The notes beneath the pieces were generated by a model. It worked only from the letters and a program-made list of their open reading frames with translations, did no database searches and had not been told where the DNA came from. From Magnetococcales bacterium (GTDB taxonomy: Bacteria > Pseudomonadota > Magnetococcia > Magnetococcales > UBA8363): DNA of 64,000 nt. The stretch is from positions 1-64,000 of the forward strand of contig JADGCV010000002.1 of assembly GCA_015228815.1 (NCBI GenBank), given 5' to 3'. A program made the position numbers and the translations under genes. Shown here in pieces: positions 38,837-48,083 of the stretch (positions within the stretch are counted from its first letter, which is position 1; each line of letters starts with the position of its first letter).

Positions 38837-40873
38837 ATGGCAATGTCCGAGAAAATGGAACTCCTTGCCCCGGCAGGGAATTGGCAAGCCCTGGAGGGGG
38901 TGATCGAGGCGGGGGCCGATGCGGTTTATGTCGCCGAGAAACGCTTTGCCATGCGACAACATGGGGCCTGGCTCAACTTTTCGGCGGACGATCTGACGCG
39001 GGTTGTGGCTTATGCCCATGAACACGGGGTTCGGTGTTACCTGGCGCTGAACAACCTGCTGACCGATGCCGAAATCACCTTGCTGACCGAAAGAATTCCC
39101 GATCTGATCGCCATGAACCCCGATGCCCTGATCGTTCAGGACCTCGGGGTCATTCGCCTGTTGCACGAAATGGCGCCGGGTCTTTCCCTTCATGCCAGTA
39201 CCATGATGTCGGTACACCATCCTTTTGCGGCGCAACTCCTGAAAGAATTGGCCGTCACCCGGATCATCGCCTCCAGGGACATCACCCTTCATGAGGCGGC
39301 CCGCATTGGGCGCGAGAGCGGCCTGGAAGTCGAATATTTTGTCCATGGCGACATGTGTGTCGCCCAGGGATCGCAGTGTTATCACAGCGGGATCGCCGCC
39401 GGTATGAGCGCCAACCGGGGTAAATGCTTGAAATCATGCCGCTGGGCGTGGAGTCTGATCGATCGACGCGATGGCCGGGTCCTGGGGGAGGTGGCGGATC
39501 GCCACCTCCTGGCGCGTAATGATTTATGCCTGTACCATCAAATTCCCGAACTGGCCGTATCGGGAATCCATTGTTTGAAAATAGAAGGACGCGCCCGTCC
39601 CGCCGAATACCTGATCCCGATCGTCGCGAGCTACCGTCAGGCCATCGACCGTTATTATGAGGACCCAGTGGCCTACCGGACCGATTTTGCCCAATTGAAC
39701 CGCCTCAAACACCATACCTTGCGCGAGGTCAACACCGGGCATGCCTTTCATCGGCCCGGACCCGGTTCCTCGGGGATCACGGGCAAACGGGAGCCAAGGT
39801 TTTTTTCGCTTGTCGTCCAGGAACGGCCCTGGGAAGGGGCTGATGAAGAAGAAATTCCTGGCGGGAGCCTGTCCGGGTTGCCATCAGGGACGCGGCCCGA
39901 ACTCGTGGTCCGCTGCGGGTCGCCCGAGGGGGCGGAGGCACTGCTCGATGCCCCCTGTGACTGGATCACCATCGGCGGGGAACAGTTTGTCGCCGGAGGA
40001 CGGAAACGGTGGGGCGGAACATGGATGCGCGAGTGGATGACCGCCGCACGAGGGAAAGGCAAAAAAGTCGGCATCCATGCCCCCCGGATCACCACCGAAC
40101 GGGAATTCGCGGAACTGGAGCGGTTGGTGGCGGACCTCGGGGATCACCCGCCGGATGAATACCGGATCGCCAACCTGGGGACCCTGGCTTTTTTTCACGA
40201 CCGTTCCCCGGCGCCGCTCCATGCCGATTATGGTGTCAATGTCTGGAATACCGGGGCGGTGGCGCTGTTGCGGCGGTTGCGGGTCTCTTCGTGGACCCCT
40301 GGTTTGGAATTGCCGCTGGCGGGCATTCTGGATCTTGCCAAACGGACGACCCTGCCGCTGGAGGTGATCGTTCATGGGGCCTTGCCGGGGATGTTGCTCG
40401 AATATTGTCCCATCGGTGTTCATTTGACCGCGACCTCCCGGAGCGATCCCTGTTCCGGACCGTGTGTCGGCGGGGCCTATGCCTTGCGTGACCGGGCGGG
40501 TGGCGTTTACTGGCTCGAAGCGGATCAATACTGCCGCAACCATCTGTTCATGGCCCGAGATCTGTGTGCCCTGGATCGGATCGGATCATTGGTCGCGGCA
40601 GGGGTTGCGCGCATCCGCATCGAAGGGGCATTGTACACGCCGGAGATCTTGTCGTCCCTGGTCACCTGCTACCGCCAGGCGCTGGACCGGGTCGCGGCGG
40701 GATTGCCTCTGGGCCCCTGGTCCCGCGAACGGATGGCGCGACTGGACCTTCCCCGCCCCTTGACCCGGGGTGTCTTCGGGCACACGATCGAGGCGGTATC
40801 ACAACCACTGGCGGAACTCCCGACCAACCTGGTCATCCTTCATGATGTCACCCTGGAAAGGAAACCGGCATGA
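38837..40873 (+). CDS. Peptidase U32-family protein (RlhA/TrhP-like)
   Basis: About 678 residues. The N-terminal half has MELLAPAGNWQALEGVIEAG and the four-cysteine stretch CVAQGSQCYHS...GKCLKSCRW that marks U32 proteins, which bind an iron-sulphur cluster. The C-terminal half has further Cys (CPIG, CSGPC, YCRNHLF). Known members hydroxylate rRNA or tRNA bases (RlhA, TrhP) or ubiquinone precursors (UbiU/V) rather than cleave peptides. ATG 38837 or 38843 are both possible starts. It overlaps the DUF547 gene. Its place after the aminotransferase could be chance or could mark a hydroxylase. Confidence 0.75.
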   Translation: MAMSEKMELLAPAGNWQALEGVIEAGADAVYVAEKRFAMRQHGAWLNFSADDLTRVVAYAHEHGVRCYLALNNLLTDAEITLLTERIPDLIAMNPDALIVQDLGVIRLLHEMAPGLSLHASTMMSVHHPFAAQLLKELAVTRIIASRDITLHEAARIGRESGLEVEYFVHGDMCVAQGSQCYHSGIAAGMSANRGKCLKSCRWAWSLIDRRDGRVLGEVADRHLLARNDLCLYHQIPELAVSGIHCLKIEGRARPAEYLIPIVASYRQAIDRYYEDPVAYRTDFAQLNRLKHHTLREVNTGHAFHRPGPGSSGITGKREPRFFSLVVQERPWEGADEEEIPGGSLSGLPSGTRPELVVRCGSPEGAEALLDAPCDWITIGGEQFVAGGRKRWGGTWMREWMTAARGKGKKVGIHAPRITTEREFAELERLVADLGDHPPDEYRIANLGTLAFFHDRSPAPLHADYGVNVWNTGAVALLRRLRVSSWTPGLELPLAGILDLAKRTTLPLEVIVHGALPGMLLEYCPIGVHLTATSRSDPCSGPCVGGAYALRDRAGGVYWLEADQYCRNHLFMARDLCALDRIGSLVAAGVARIRIEGALYTPEILSSLVTCYRQALDRVAAGLPLGPWSRERMARLDLPRPLTRGVFGHTIEAVSQPLAELPTNLVILHDVTLERKPA

Positions 40874-41637
40874 ATGCGACTCCCCATTGGCGTTTACCGT
40901 TCGCCGTGGCATTTCTGATGGCACTGTCTTTTTTCGGATGGGACCGTGCCGATGCCGTGGAACCCGACTGGGAAGGGTACAAGGTGGTTCTCGAACGTCA
41001 TGTCCATCCGGGCAGCGTCAACGCGACCCGGCTCAACCGGGTCAAGTATACCGACCTGAAGAACGATCCCGATTTTGCCGCCACGATCCGGTCCATCGCC
41101 GCTTTCGACGTCGCCACCTTGTCGGGATCCAGGGAGAAACTGGCCTTTTACATCAATGTCTACAATATTCTGGCACTGAAGATGGTGGCGGATCATTGGC
41201 CGGTGAAAAGCATCAAGGATGTCGGATCGCTGTTTGGCCCGGTTTGGAAGAAGGATGCCGGAACCGTGGGTGGCAGAACGGTCACCCTGGATCAGGTGGA
41301 GCATGAGATTCTTCGTCCCATGGGCGATCCTCGGGTCCACATGGCCATCGTCTGTGCCTCCGTCAGTTGTCCCGACCTGCGTCGGGAACCCTATGTCGCG
41401 GCCAATCTGGACCGTCAGTTGGATGATCAGGCCCGCCAGTTTCTCATGAACGAGGCCAAGGGACTCGTCATCGAGGGTGGCGTTGTCAAACTTTCCCGTA
41501 TTTTTTCATGGTTCGAGGATGATTTTGGCAACTCGGGTGGTGTCATGGGGTTTGTCCGCCGCTATCGCGACGATCTTCCCAAGGATGCAAAAACAGAGGC
41601 GGATCTTCCTTACGACTGGTCGGTCAATGGTGAATGA
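40870..41637 (+). CDS. DUF547-containing exported protein
   Basis: A 255-residue protein with a signal peptide (hydrophobic stretch at about 8-26) and a DUF547 domain: KLAFYINVYNILALKMV, VGGRTVTLDQVEHEIL, HMAIVCASVSCPDLR and FSWFEDDF. The Cys/His arrangement resembles a papain- or transglutaminase-like fold, but activity has not been established for the family. It shares a 4-bp overlap with the U32 gene and ends the operon. Confidence 0.75.
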   Translation: MNATPHWRLPFAVAFLMALSFFGWDRADAVEPDWEGYKVVLERHVHPGSVNATRLNRVKYTDLKNDPDFAATIRSIAAFDVATLSGSREKLAFYINVYNILALKMVADHWPVKSIKDVGSLFGPVWKKDAGTVGGRTVTLDQVEHEILRPMGDPRVHMAIVCASVSCPDLRREPYVAANLDRQLDDQARQFLMNEAKGLVIEGGVVKLSRIFSWFEDDFGNSGGVMGFVRRYRDDLPKDAKTEADLPYDWSVNGE

Positions 41638-41675
41638 ACGGGCGTGACCGATCGGGGGAAAGGCGGGGAACATGA

Positions 41676-42563
41676 TCAAAGGGTGATGCTCGATCCTTCA
41701 CGGGCAAGGTGACAGGCGGGTCCGTGGACGGTGACCTCCTTGCGGTCGATGGCCTCCTTGAAGACCCGTTCCAATTCATCGTCGCGGCGGGTCGGTTCGT
41801 GATGGGTGAAATGGATCGAGCGCACCTGGGCCGCTCGGCCCAGATCGATGTTGGCGTCAAAGGTTGAATGGCCCCATCCTTTTTTCTGGGGATAGTCCTG
41901 GATGGTGTAGGAGGTATCGGCAACGAGGACGTCCGCGCCATGAATGAAGTCGATGATCTCCTTGTTTCTTTCATTGATGTAGCCCTGATATTCCGCCCAT
42001 TCTTCGTCCTCGGGGAGGTAGATGTTGTAAAGCGGTTCATGGTCACCGGTGAAAACGATGCTTTTTCCATGGCATTCGAGGCGGTAGCCGAAGTTGAGAA
42101 CCGGATGGTTCATCAACATGTTGCGGACGGTGACGCTGCCAACCTGGATGCTTTGGCGTTCCTTGAGGGTGGTGTAATGGATGGTGGCTTTCAGTTCCGC
42201 CTCGCGGACCGGGAAATGACAGTATTCAAACTGCCGCGACAGAATCTGGCGTATGTTTTTTTGACCGACGGGGTCGAAGGCGCCATGGATGTGGATGATG
42301 TTTCCGGGGATGAAGGCGGGGATGAAAAAGGGAAACCCCTGGATGTGATCCCAATGGGTATGGGTGAGAAACAGGTGGGCCTCGATGGGAAGTTCGGCAA
42401 ACAGGGTCTGGGCCAGTGGGTAGATGCCGGTCCCGGCATCGAGGATGATCAACTCTCCCTGGTCGCCGCGTATTTCCAGACAGGTTGTATTGCCCCCGTA
42501 GCGCAAGGTTCCCGGTCCCGGAACGGGAATCGAACCGCGGACGCCTCTGAAGGTCAGTTTCAT
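41676..42563 (-). CDS. MBL-fold metallo-hydrolase
   Basis: A 295-residue metallo-beta-lactamase-fold protein. The start MKLTFRGVRGSIPVPGPGTL, then RYGGNTTCLEI, is typical of PhnP/cAMP-phosphodiesterase-like members. Metal motifs are THTHWDHIQGF (HxHxDH), FTGDHEP and the final HHEPTRRDDE. The ATG at 42563 overlaps the HDOD stop (ATGA), so it is the second gene of a two-gene minus-strand operon. The substrate may be a cyclic nucleotide or phosphodiester. Confidence 0.75.
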   Translation of the reverse strand: MKLTFRGVRGSIPVPGPGTLRYGGNTTCLEIRGDQGELIILDAGTGIYPLAQTLFAELPIEAHLFLTHTHWDHIQGFPFFIPAFIPGNIIHIHGAFDPVGQKNIRQILSRQFEYCHFPVREAELKATIHYTTLKERQSIQVGSVTVRNMLMNHPVLNFGYRLECHGKSIVFTGDHEPLYNIYLPEDEEWAEYQGYINERNKEIIDFIHGADVLVADTSYTIQDYPQKKGWGHSTFDANIDLGRAAQVRSIHFTHHEPTRRDDELERVFKEAIDRKEVTVHGPACHLAREGSSITL

Positions 42564-43459
42564 GAGTGATTCTCGAACGGGGTCATGAAACCATTCTCCC
42601 AAACGGTGGTCAACCTCATGGCATGATCGATTTCATCGGCGAAGAGTCCCAGCTCGGTGGACAGTCCTTCCAGATCCTTATTGAACAGCGCAACCATCGT
42701 CGCGGGAAGGACCACCTTCCGGGAGGGACGGCCTGAATGATCCCGGTCCATCGTTTGCGCAATCATGTTGGCGGCGTACACACAGGCCAGAAGCGGATTT
42801 CCGGCGCATCGGTCGGCCTCGTGATGCCCGCCCATGCTGTGTACGATCAGTTCCGGCAGTTGCCATTTTCGGGCCAGGGTGTCGCCGACGAGCGTGTGGG
42901 TGGTTGCGAACTCCTGCCACTCCAGGGCGACGAATTGTTCTTCTTCCAGATCTTCCCGGTCTTTCCGACGCAGAAGTGCCGTATAGCGTTCCGGAAACAG
43001 CCGGTGAAGGGCTATTTTGCCAAAATCGTGCAACAATCCCGCCACATGGCAGTCGGTGGCGTCGCGTTCCGAAAACCCGAGACCTCGTGCCAGTTTTTTT
43101 GCGATGATGGCGGTCGTCAGGCTGTGACGGTGGACCAGGGTAAGCGGTCCTGTCGCGGGGTCGGCCCCGGCGATCAGTTCCATTGGGGCGATCTCCAGGG
43201 CAAGGTTTTTGACGGTGTTGACGCCAAGAAAGACGACCGCCTGCTTGACCGACAGAATCTTGCGCGTCAGACCGAAATGATCGGTGTTGACCAGGCGTAT
43301 CAGGTGGAGGGTCAGGATCGGGTCCTGTTCGATGACCCGAACCCACGTCCGGGGCGGGCAATCGAGGTCGTTGGCCAGTTGCAGGATGCGATAGCCGCTG
43401 AGTGGAAACGCCGTGATCGATTCCATCAGCGAAAAAAGATCGGGTTCGGTGGTGGCCAT
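42560..43459 (-). CDS. HDOD-domain signalling protein
   Basis: A 299-residue protein occupied by an HDOD domain: FPLSGYRILQLAND, ILSVKQAVVFLGVNTVKNLAL, HDFGKIALHRLFPE and a GGHHEADR segment. HDOD proteins are HD-related regulators, usually lacking full catalytic residues, that act in chemotaxis, cyclic di-GMP or DNA-uptake control. The retained HD in LLHDFGK is notable. It is coupled to the MBL gene downstream. Confidence 0.75.
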   Translation of the reverse strand: MATTEPDLFSLMESITAFPLSGYRILQLANDLDCPPRTWVRVIEQDPILTLHLIRLVNTDHFGLTRKILSVKQAVVFLGVNTVKNLALEIAPMELIAGADPATGPLTLVHRHSLTTAIIAKKLARGLGFSERDATDCHVAGLLHDFGKIALHRLFPERYTALLRRKDREDLEEEQFVALEWQEFATTHTLVGDTLARKWQLPELIVHSMGGHHEADRCAGNPLLACVYAANMIAQTMDRDHSGRPSRKVVLPATMVALFNKDLEGLSTELGLFADEIDHAMRLTTVWENGFMTPFENHS

Positions 43460-43788
43460 GAGCGTTGCGGGTGGAGGATTTTTGCCAGGGTGAGCCGCCG
43501 CGATGTTCGATGCGTCGGATCGGAATGTTCGGAAACGTACCTCTGAATCTTGATGGTTTCATGGATTGTCGCGGTATTCAAGAATAAAGACGTTCCGTTG
43601 CGTGCCGATTGTGTATGAAACCTGCTGAAGGGATCTGCCATGATGCATACTGTCGCTGCCAAAGGTGAACGCATGCACCTTCCCGGCAACACACCCAATG
43701 CCCTGTCCGGGGCAAAAAGCAGTCATGCGCAGGGAGAATGTGCTTCAACATCACCATCTTTCCGTATCATCAGGGCATGATGGAGAAC
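43460..43788. other. Intergenic region, 329 bp
   Basis: It lies between the divergent HDOD and toxin-antitoxin genes. It should hold both promoters. A 46-codon frame from 43640 is visible but has no supporting family, and no strong hairpin or repeat was found. Confidence 0.4.
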
Positions 43789-44007
43789 ATGATGGACGCC
43801 ACCGCAACCGCCATAGAGGCACAAGCCCGAAAATTGAGTCCATCGGCGCGTCTGGAATTGGTGGACGCCATTCTGAGCAGCCTGGACGAACCGGATCGGG
43901 AAATGGATCGGCTGTGGTCCCAGGAGGCCGAGGAGCGTCTGGCGGCCTACCGGCGGGGGGAGATGAAGGCGATCCCCCTGGATGACGTCCTGGCCAAATA
44001 TCGATGA
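43789..44007 (+). CDS. Addiction-module antitoxin (TIGR02574-like)
   Basis: A 72-residue helical protein (MMDATATAIEAQARKLSPSA, then RLELVDAILSSLDE). The pattern of the putative addiction module component family is seen in LSPSARLELVDAILSSL followed by a charged WSQEAEERLAAYRRGE and DDVLAKYR tail. It pairs with the ParE/RelE-type toxin whose start overlaps its stop. GGAGA lies six bases upstream of the chosen ATG; a start four codons earlier is possible. Confidence 0.8.
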   Translation: MMDATATAIEAQARKLSPSARLELVDAILSSLDEPDREMDRLWSQEAEERLAAYRRGEMKAIPLDDVLAKYR

Positions 44008-44297
44008 TCCGCTTCCTTGAAGCCGCCCAGAGGGAACTCGACGAAGCGGTGGCGTTCCACGAAGGGCAGGTCATCGGTCTTGGCCGGGCGTTCCTGGCCG
44101 AAGTGTTGGTGGCTCTGGAACTGGTGCAGCGCTACCCGGAGGCGTGGCACCCCTTCGGCACCAACGCCCGGCGTTGTCGTTTGCGGCGTTTTCCCTACGG
44201 GCTGATCTACCATGCGGACGGATCGGACATTCTGATCGTCGCCGTGGCGCATTTGCATCGCCGCCCCGAATACTGGCGCGACCGTTTGAAAGGGTGA
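44004..44297 (+). CDS. RelE/ParE-family toxin
   Basis: A 97-residue toxin. IRFLEAAQRELDEAVAFHEG, LGRAFLAEVLVALE, RYPEAWHPFGTNARRCRL and FPYGLIYHADGSDILIVAVAHLHRRPEYWRDR are the ParE/RelE core, with the Arg and terminal His/Trp residues typical of ParE-like members. ParE poisons gyrase and RelE cuts mRNA; sequence alone does not decide between them. It overlaps the antitoxin by 4 bp. Confidence 0.85.
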   Translation: MIRFLEAAQRELDEAVAFHEGQVIGLGRAFLAEVLVALELVQRYPEAWHPFGTNARRCRLRRFPYGLIYHADGSDILIVAVAHLHRRPEYWRDRLKG

Positions 44298-44466
44298 CTG
44301 GAGTTTCCGTTTCCCCTCGCCTCCGGGTTCCAGCGCGGATCTGGCAATGCCCGCGCGATTTTCCCAGGCCGGGATGGTGATCAAACCTTGAAAAGCGTCG
44401 ATAAGGTTTCTATTGTCATTCCTTCGAAAAGTGACTGTTTCCCGATAACCTGTTCGAGGTGCCAGG

Positions 44467-44883
44467 ATGTTCGACCTGATCCGTGATGCGCATGCCCAGG
44501 GGGGGGCCACCGGCAACGAAGCGGCCATCGGCAACATCATCTTCATGGTGCTGCTGTTCGCCATTTTTTATTTTCTCCTGATCCGACCGCAACAAAAGCA
44601 GCAAAAGGCGCACAAGGAAATGTTGCAGAATCTGCAACGTGGCGATTCGATCCTGACGGGCGGCGGATTGCTCGGCAAGATCCATCGGATCGATGAAGAT
44701 ACCATCACCGTCGAATTGGGCGAGGTGGAGGTCGGTGACAAGACCTTTCGGCCCCTCCGGGTCAAGGTGCGGCGCGGCACCATCTCCCAGGTGACCGCCA
44801 AGGCGGGAACGCAACCCGCGGCGGACGACAAGGAAGAAAAGGAAGGGAAGGAAGGGAAGGGATCGACGTCTTCCGGATCATGA
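44467..44883 (+). CDS. yajC: Sec translocon accessory protein YajC
   Basis: A 138-residue inner-membrane protein with one transmembrane segment (about 23-41, IIFMVLLFAIFYFLLI), the RPQQKQQKAHKEM motif just after, and a soluble domain LQRGDSILTGGGLLGKIH. The C-terminus is a charged Lys/Glu/Gly tail. It is a subunit of the SecDF-YajC complex and leads secD and secF in the usual order. Confidence 0.94.
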   Translation: MFDLIRDAHAQGGATGNEAAIGNIIFMVLLFAIFYFLLIRPQQKQQKAHKEMLQNLQRGDSILTGGGLLGKIHRIDEDTITVELGEVEVGDKTFRPLRVKVRRGTISQVTAKAGTQPAADDKEEKEGKEGKGSTSSGS

Positions 44884-45003
44884 AGACTCTGGTGACATCA
44901 AGGCATTTTCCGGAACTGTCGGCGTCGGTTGCGTCCCGCGGCGTGGGCAAGGGCCGAAGGGGGACACGATGATGCCCTCCCCGCGCAATACAATGGGTGG
45001 ACA

Positions 45004-46599
45004 ATGAAACAACTTCCCTGGTGGAAGCCGGCGGTGGTCCTGCTGGTGACTCTGGTTTCCCTCCTCTATTCCGCCCCCAGCCTGATGGGTGGGGTCCCTT
45101 CCTGGTGGCCGTCATGGTTGCCGCGGCAGGTCATTGCCCGCGGGTTGGATCTTCAGGGAGGATTGTACCTCCTGTTGCATGTCGAATCGGCCAAGGCGGT
45201 GGAACAGGCGGCGGAAAACATGGTGGACGATGTCCGCGCCATCATGCGCAAGGAAAAACTTCGCTATCGCGGCGTCGAACATGCGGGTGGTACCGACGGG
45301 GTCGTCGTCAAACTGTCGCAGGCCGCCGATGTCGAACCGGTCCGCAAGGCCCTGGCGGCGGAAATCGTGAACGTCGCGTTTGCCACCGCGCCGGACGGGC
45401 TGGCCTTGACGTTGACAATTTCGGAAAACAGTCAGAAGGAAATCAAAAGTTTCGCCGTTGAACAGTCGATCCAGACCATCCGTTCGCGCATCGATCAATT
45501 CGGCGTGGCGGAGCCAACCATCCAGAAACAGGGAGAAGACCGCATCCTGGTTCAGCTTCCCGGCTTGAAGGATCCGGCGCGGGCCAAGGGGCTCATCGGT
45601 CGGACGGCCCGCCTTGAATTCAAGATGGTCGATGAAAAAGGCGACCTGGCCGGGGCCATCGAAGGGCGCATCCCTCCCGGGGACATCCTCCTGTATGGCG
45701 AACAGTTCGACCGCGCCAGTGGCAAGAAGACCCGTCAACCCTACCTGCTCAAGAAACGGACCGTCCTGTCGGGGGATCTCCTTACCGATGCCCGGGTCAA
45801 CTTTGATTCCCAGTTCAACGAACCCTACGTCTCCATCAGCTTCAACAGCCAGGGAGGCCGCAAGTTTGGTCAGTTGACGGGTGAACATGTGGGAGAACGG
45901 ATGGCCATTGTTTTGGATGGGACGGTCTACTCGGCCCCGGTGATCCGCGAACGGATCGATGGCGGTCGGGCGCAGATCAGTGGCAGTTTCACTACCGAGG
46001 AGGCCCACGACCTGGCGATCATCCTCCGCGCCGGCGCCCTTCCCGCGCCGGTCACCATCATGGAGGAACGGACTGTCGGGCCGACCCTGGGGCGGGATTC
46101 CATCGAGCAGGGATTGCTTTCAGTGTTGATCGGTGGCGCCCTGGTCGTCCTTTTCATGGGGATCTACTACAAGGGGTCCGGCTGGCTGGCCAACGTGGCG
46201 GTCGTGCTCAACATTGTCGTCCTTCTGGCCATCCTTGTCTGGATCCAGGCCACCCTGACCTTGCCGGGGATCGCCGGCATGGTCCTCCTCATGGGGATGT
46301 CGGTCGATGCCAACGTCCTGATTTTCGAGCGCATTCGCGAAGAATTGCGCCTGGGACGGACTCCTTTGGCCGCCATCGATCAGGGATACGATACCGCCTT
46401 TGTCACGATCCTCGACTCCAATCTGACGACGTTGATCACCGCCCTGGTTTTGTTTCAATTCGGGACGGGACCGGTCAAGGGATTTGCCGTGACCCTGTCC
46501 ATCGGTCTGATCGCTTCCATGTTCACCGCCATTTTCGTCACGCGGGTGCTGCTGGCCATGATCGTCAAAAACCGGCGCCTGAAATCCTTGAGCATCTGA
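45004..46599 (+). CDS. secD: Protein translocase subunit SecD
   Basis: A 531-residue RND-like membrane protein that uses the proton gradient to pull preproteins out of SecYEG. A first helix at about 8-26 is followed by IARGLDLQGGLYLLLHV, a periplasmic P1 domain with RSRIDQFGVAEPTIQKQG, and the membrane block with VLLMGMSVDANVLIFERIREEL, where the conserved Asp lies. The ATG at 45004 (MKQLPWWKP) starts the membrane helix correctly; the longer frame is not used. Confidence 0.95.
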   Translation: MKQLPWWKPAVVLLVTLVSLLYSAPSLMGGVPSWWPSWLPRQVIARGLDLQGGLYLLLHVESAKAVEQAAENMVDDVRAIMRKEKLRYRGVEHAGGTDGVVVKLSQAADVEPVRKALAAEIVNVAFATAPDGLALTLTISENSQKEIKSFAVEQSIQTIRSRIDQFGVAEPTIQKQGEDRILVQLPGLKDPARAKGLIGRTARLEFKMVDEKGDLAGAIEGRIPPGDILLYGEQFDRASGKKTRQPYLLKKRTVLSGDLLTDARVNFDSQFNEPYVSISFNSQGGRKFGQLTGEHVGERMAIVLDGTVYSAPVIRERIDGGRAQISGSFTTEEAHDLAIILRAGALPAPVTIMEERTVGPTLGRDSIEQGLLSVLIGGALVVLFMGIYYKGSGWLANVAVVLNIVVLLAILVWIQATLTLPGIAGMVLLMGMSVDANVLIFERIREELRLGRTPLAAIDQGYDTAFVTILDSNLTTLITALVLFQFGTGPVKGFAVTLSIGLIASMFTAIFVTRVLLAMIVKNRRLKSLSI

Positions 46600-46640
46600 T
46601 GGCGATTTCCTCGATTTGACTAAGGAACACCGATTGCCCC

Positions 46641-47582
46641 ATGGAACTGATCTCATCGAAAATCCATCTTGACTTCATTCGCTGGCGCTGGGCCGCTTTT
46701 CTCGTCTCGGGCCTGATGATCGTTGCCAGCGCCATTTCCTTGATGTTGCAGGGAATCAATCCAGGGATCGACTTTGCCGGCGGCACCCTGGTCCAGGTGC
46801 GCTTCGTGCAACCGCCCCAACTCCACGAAATCCGTGCCACCATGACCCGACTTGGCCTGGGTGATGTCGTCATCCAGGAATTCGGCGCCCGCGAGGAAAT
46901 CATCATCCGCGTCGAAAAACAATCCGATGACGGAGGGAAGTCGAGCCAACTTGCCGAGCAGATCGTCAAAAGCCTGGAACCCCTGGCGGGCCAGGGGAAT
47001 GTCGAACTGCGGCGGGTCGAGTTCGTCGGACCCCAGGTCGGCAGCGAACTGGCGGAACAGGGGGCGCTGGCCATGGTGTATTCCATGGTGGCCATTCTTA
47101 TCTATGTCGCCTGGCGATTTGAGCTGCGATTTTCCTACGGGGCCATTCTTGCCTTGATTCACGATACCTTCGTAGCCGTCGGCCTTCTTTCTCTGCTACG
47201 CATCGAATTCACTTTGGTGATCGTCGCCGCCATCCTGACGTTGGTCGGGTATTCCATCAACGACACGATCGTGGTATATGATCGGATCCGGGAGGAAATG
47301 AAACGTCGCAAGAAACAGGAACTGGCGGAGGTGATCAATATTGCCATCAATCAGACCCTCTCACGGACCATCATCACCTCGGGGACCGTTCTGCTGGTGC
47401 TTGTGGCCTTGTTTTTCTTCGGTGGCGAGGTGATCCACGATTTTTCTCTGACTCTTCTTTTCGGCATCATCGTCGGGACCTATTCATCCATTTTTGTGGC
47501 GAGTCCGATTGTGTTGTTGTTCGAGAAAAAAGGAATGAAGGGGGGCTCCACTTCGGTCAAGGCAAAGGAAGCGGTTTCATGA
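46641..47582 (+). CDS. secF: Protein translocase subunit SecF
   Basis: A 313-residue partner of SecD with six predicted membrane helices. INPGIDFAGGTLVQVRF at the periplasmic start and GYSINDTIVVYDRIREEM in the last block, with its conserved Asp, are SecF signatures. AAGGAAC lies upstream of the ATG. Its stop overlaps the next gene (ATGA). Confidence 0.95.
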   Translation: MELISSKIHLDFIRWRWAAFLVSGLMIVASAISLMLQGINPGIDFAGGTLVQVRFVQPPQLHEIRATMTRLGLGDVVIQEFGAREEIIIRVEKQSDDGGKSSQLAEQIVKSLEPLAGQGNVELRRVEFVGPQVGSELAEQGALAMVYSMVAILIYVAWRFELRFSYGAILALIHDTFVAVGLLSLLRIEFTLVIVAAILTLVGYSINDTIVVYDRIREEMKRRKKQELAEVINIAINQTLSRTIITSGTVLLVLVALFFFGGEVIHDFSLTLLFGIIVGTYSSIFVASPIVLLFEKKGMKGGSTSVKAKEAVS

Positions 47583-47968
47583 GCGGTACCGACGATTATC
47601 AATTGCGGTTTCATGTGGCCGACCCCCGGTTTTCCGCCGAGGAAGACCGGATCCATGATCAGGCCATGGCGGCGCTCGCCGTGGCGCTGGAACAAAAAAC
47701 CCCATGGAACAGGATGGCCGACTGTCTGACCATGGTCGCCAGTGAGGAATTCCGCCAGGTCATTCTTGATGATTTCGTCAAGATTACCCTGGCGGCACGC
47801 CATTTTCAGAATTCGGAAGGATTGAAACAGATTGCCAAAAGCACCGGGATTCCCATGGATCTCCTGATCCGTTCCAAACAGGAAATGATCCGGGAGGTCG
47901 AAGAGGCTTCGGTCGCTGCGTACCATCTGACCCAGAAGGGAGGAGGAAAGTCGTCCAACACGCACTGA
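47579..47968 (+). CDS. Unknown protein coupled to secF
   Basis: A 129-residue protein, probably mostly helical and acidic in the first half (SEEDRIHDQAM-like, WNRMADCLTMVASEEFRQVI, ILDDFVKITLAARHF). No family recognised and no membrane segment. It starts in the SecF stop codon, so it is co-translated with the translocase subunit. It may be an accessory factor, but no function can be assigned. Confidence 0.6.
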   Translation: MSGTDDYQLRFHVADPRFSAEEDRIHDQAMAALAVALEQKTPWNRMADCLTMVASEEFRQVILDDFVKITLAARHFQNSEGLKQIAKSTGIPMDLLIRSKQEMIREVEEASVAAYHLTQKGGGKSSNTH

Positions 47969-48006
47969 TGGCGGTGACGTTCGTTTGGTGGACGGCGCGT
48001 GTTGGG

Positions 48007-48023
48007 GGCAGGTCGGACCTGCC
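48007..48023 (+). terminator. Possible hairpin after secF operon
   Basis: GGCAGGT pairs with ACCTGCC around a CGG loop. No T-tract follows, so termination is weakly supported. Confidence 0.3.
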
Positions 48024-48083
48024 TCGAATCGGTTCCACCCTGATGCATCGGGGCGGATCACTTCTTGAAACGGGATCCTTTCA

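Noticed and set aside
43640-43781. 46-codon frame in the HDOD to toxin-antitoxin gap
   Set aside because: No homology pattern and poor composition; it overlaps the likely promoter region.
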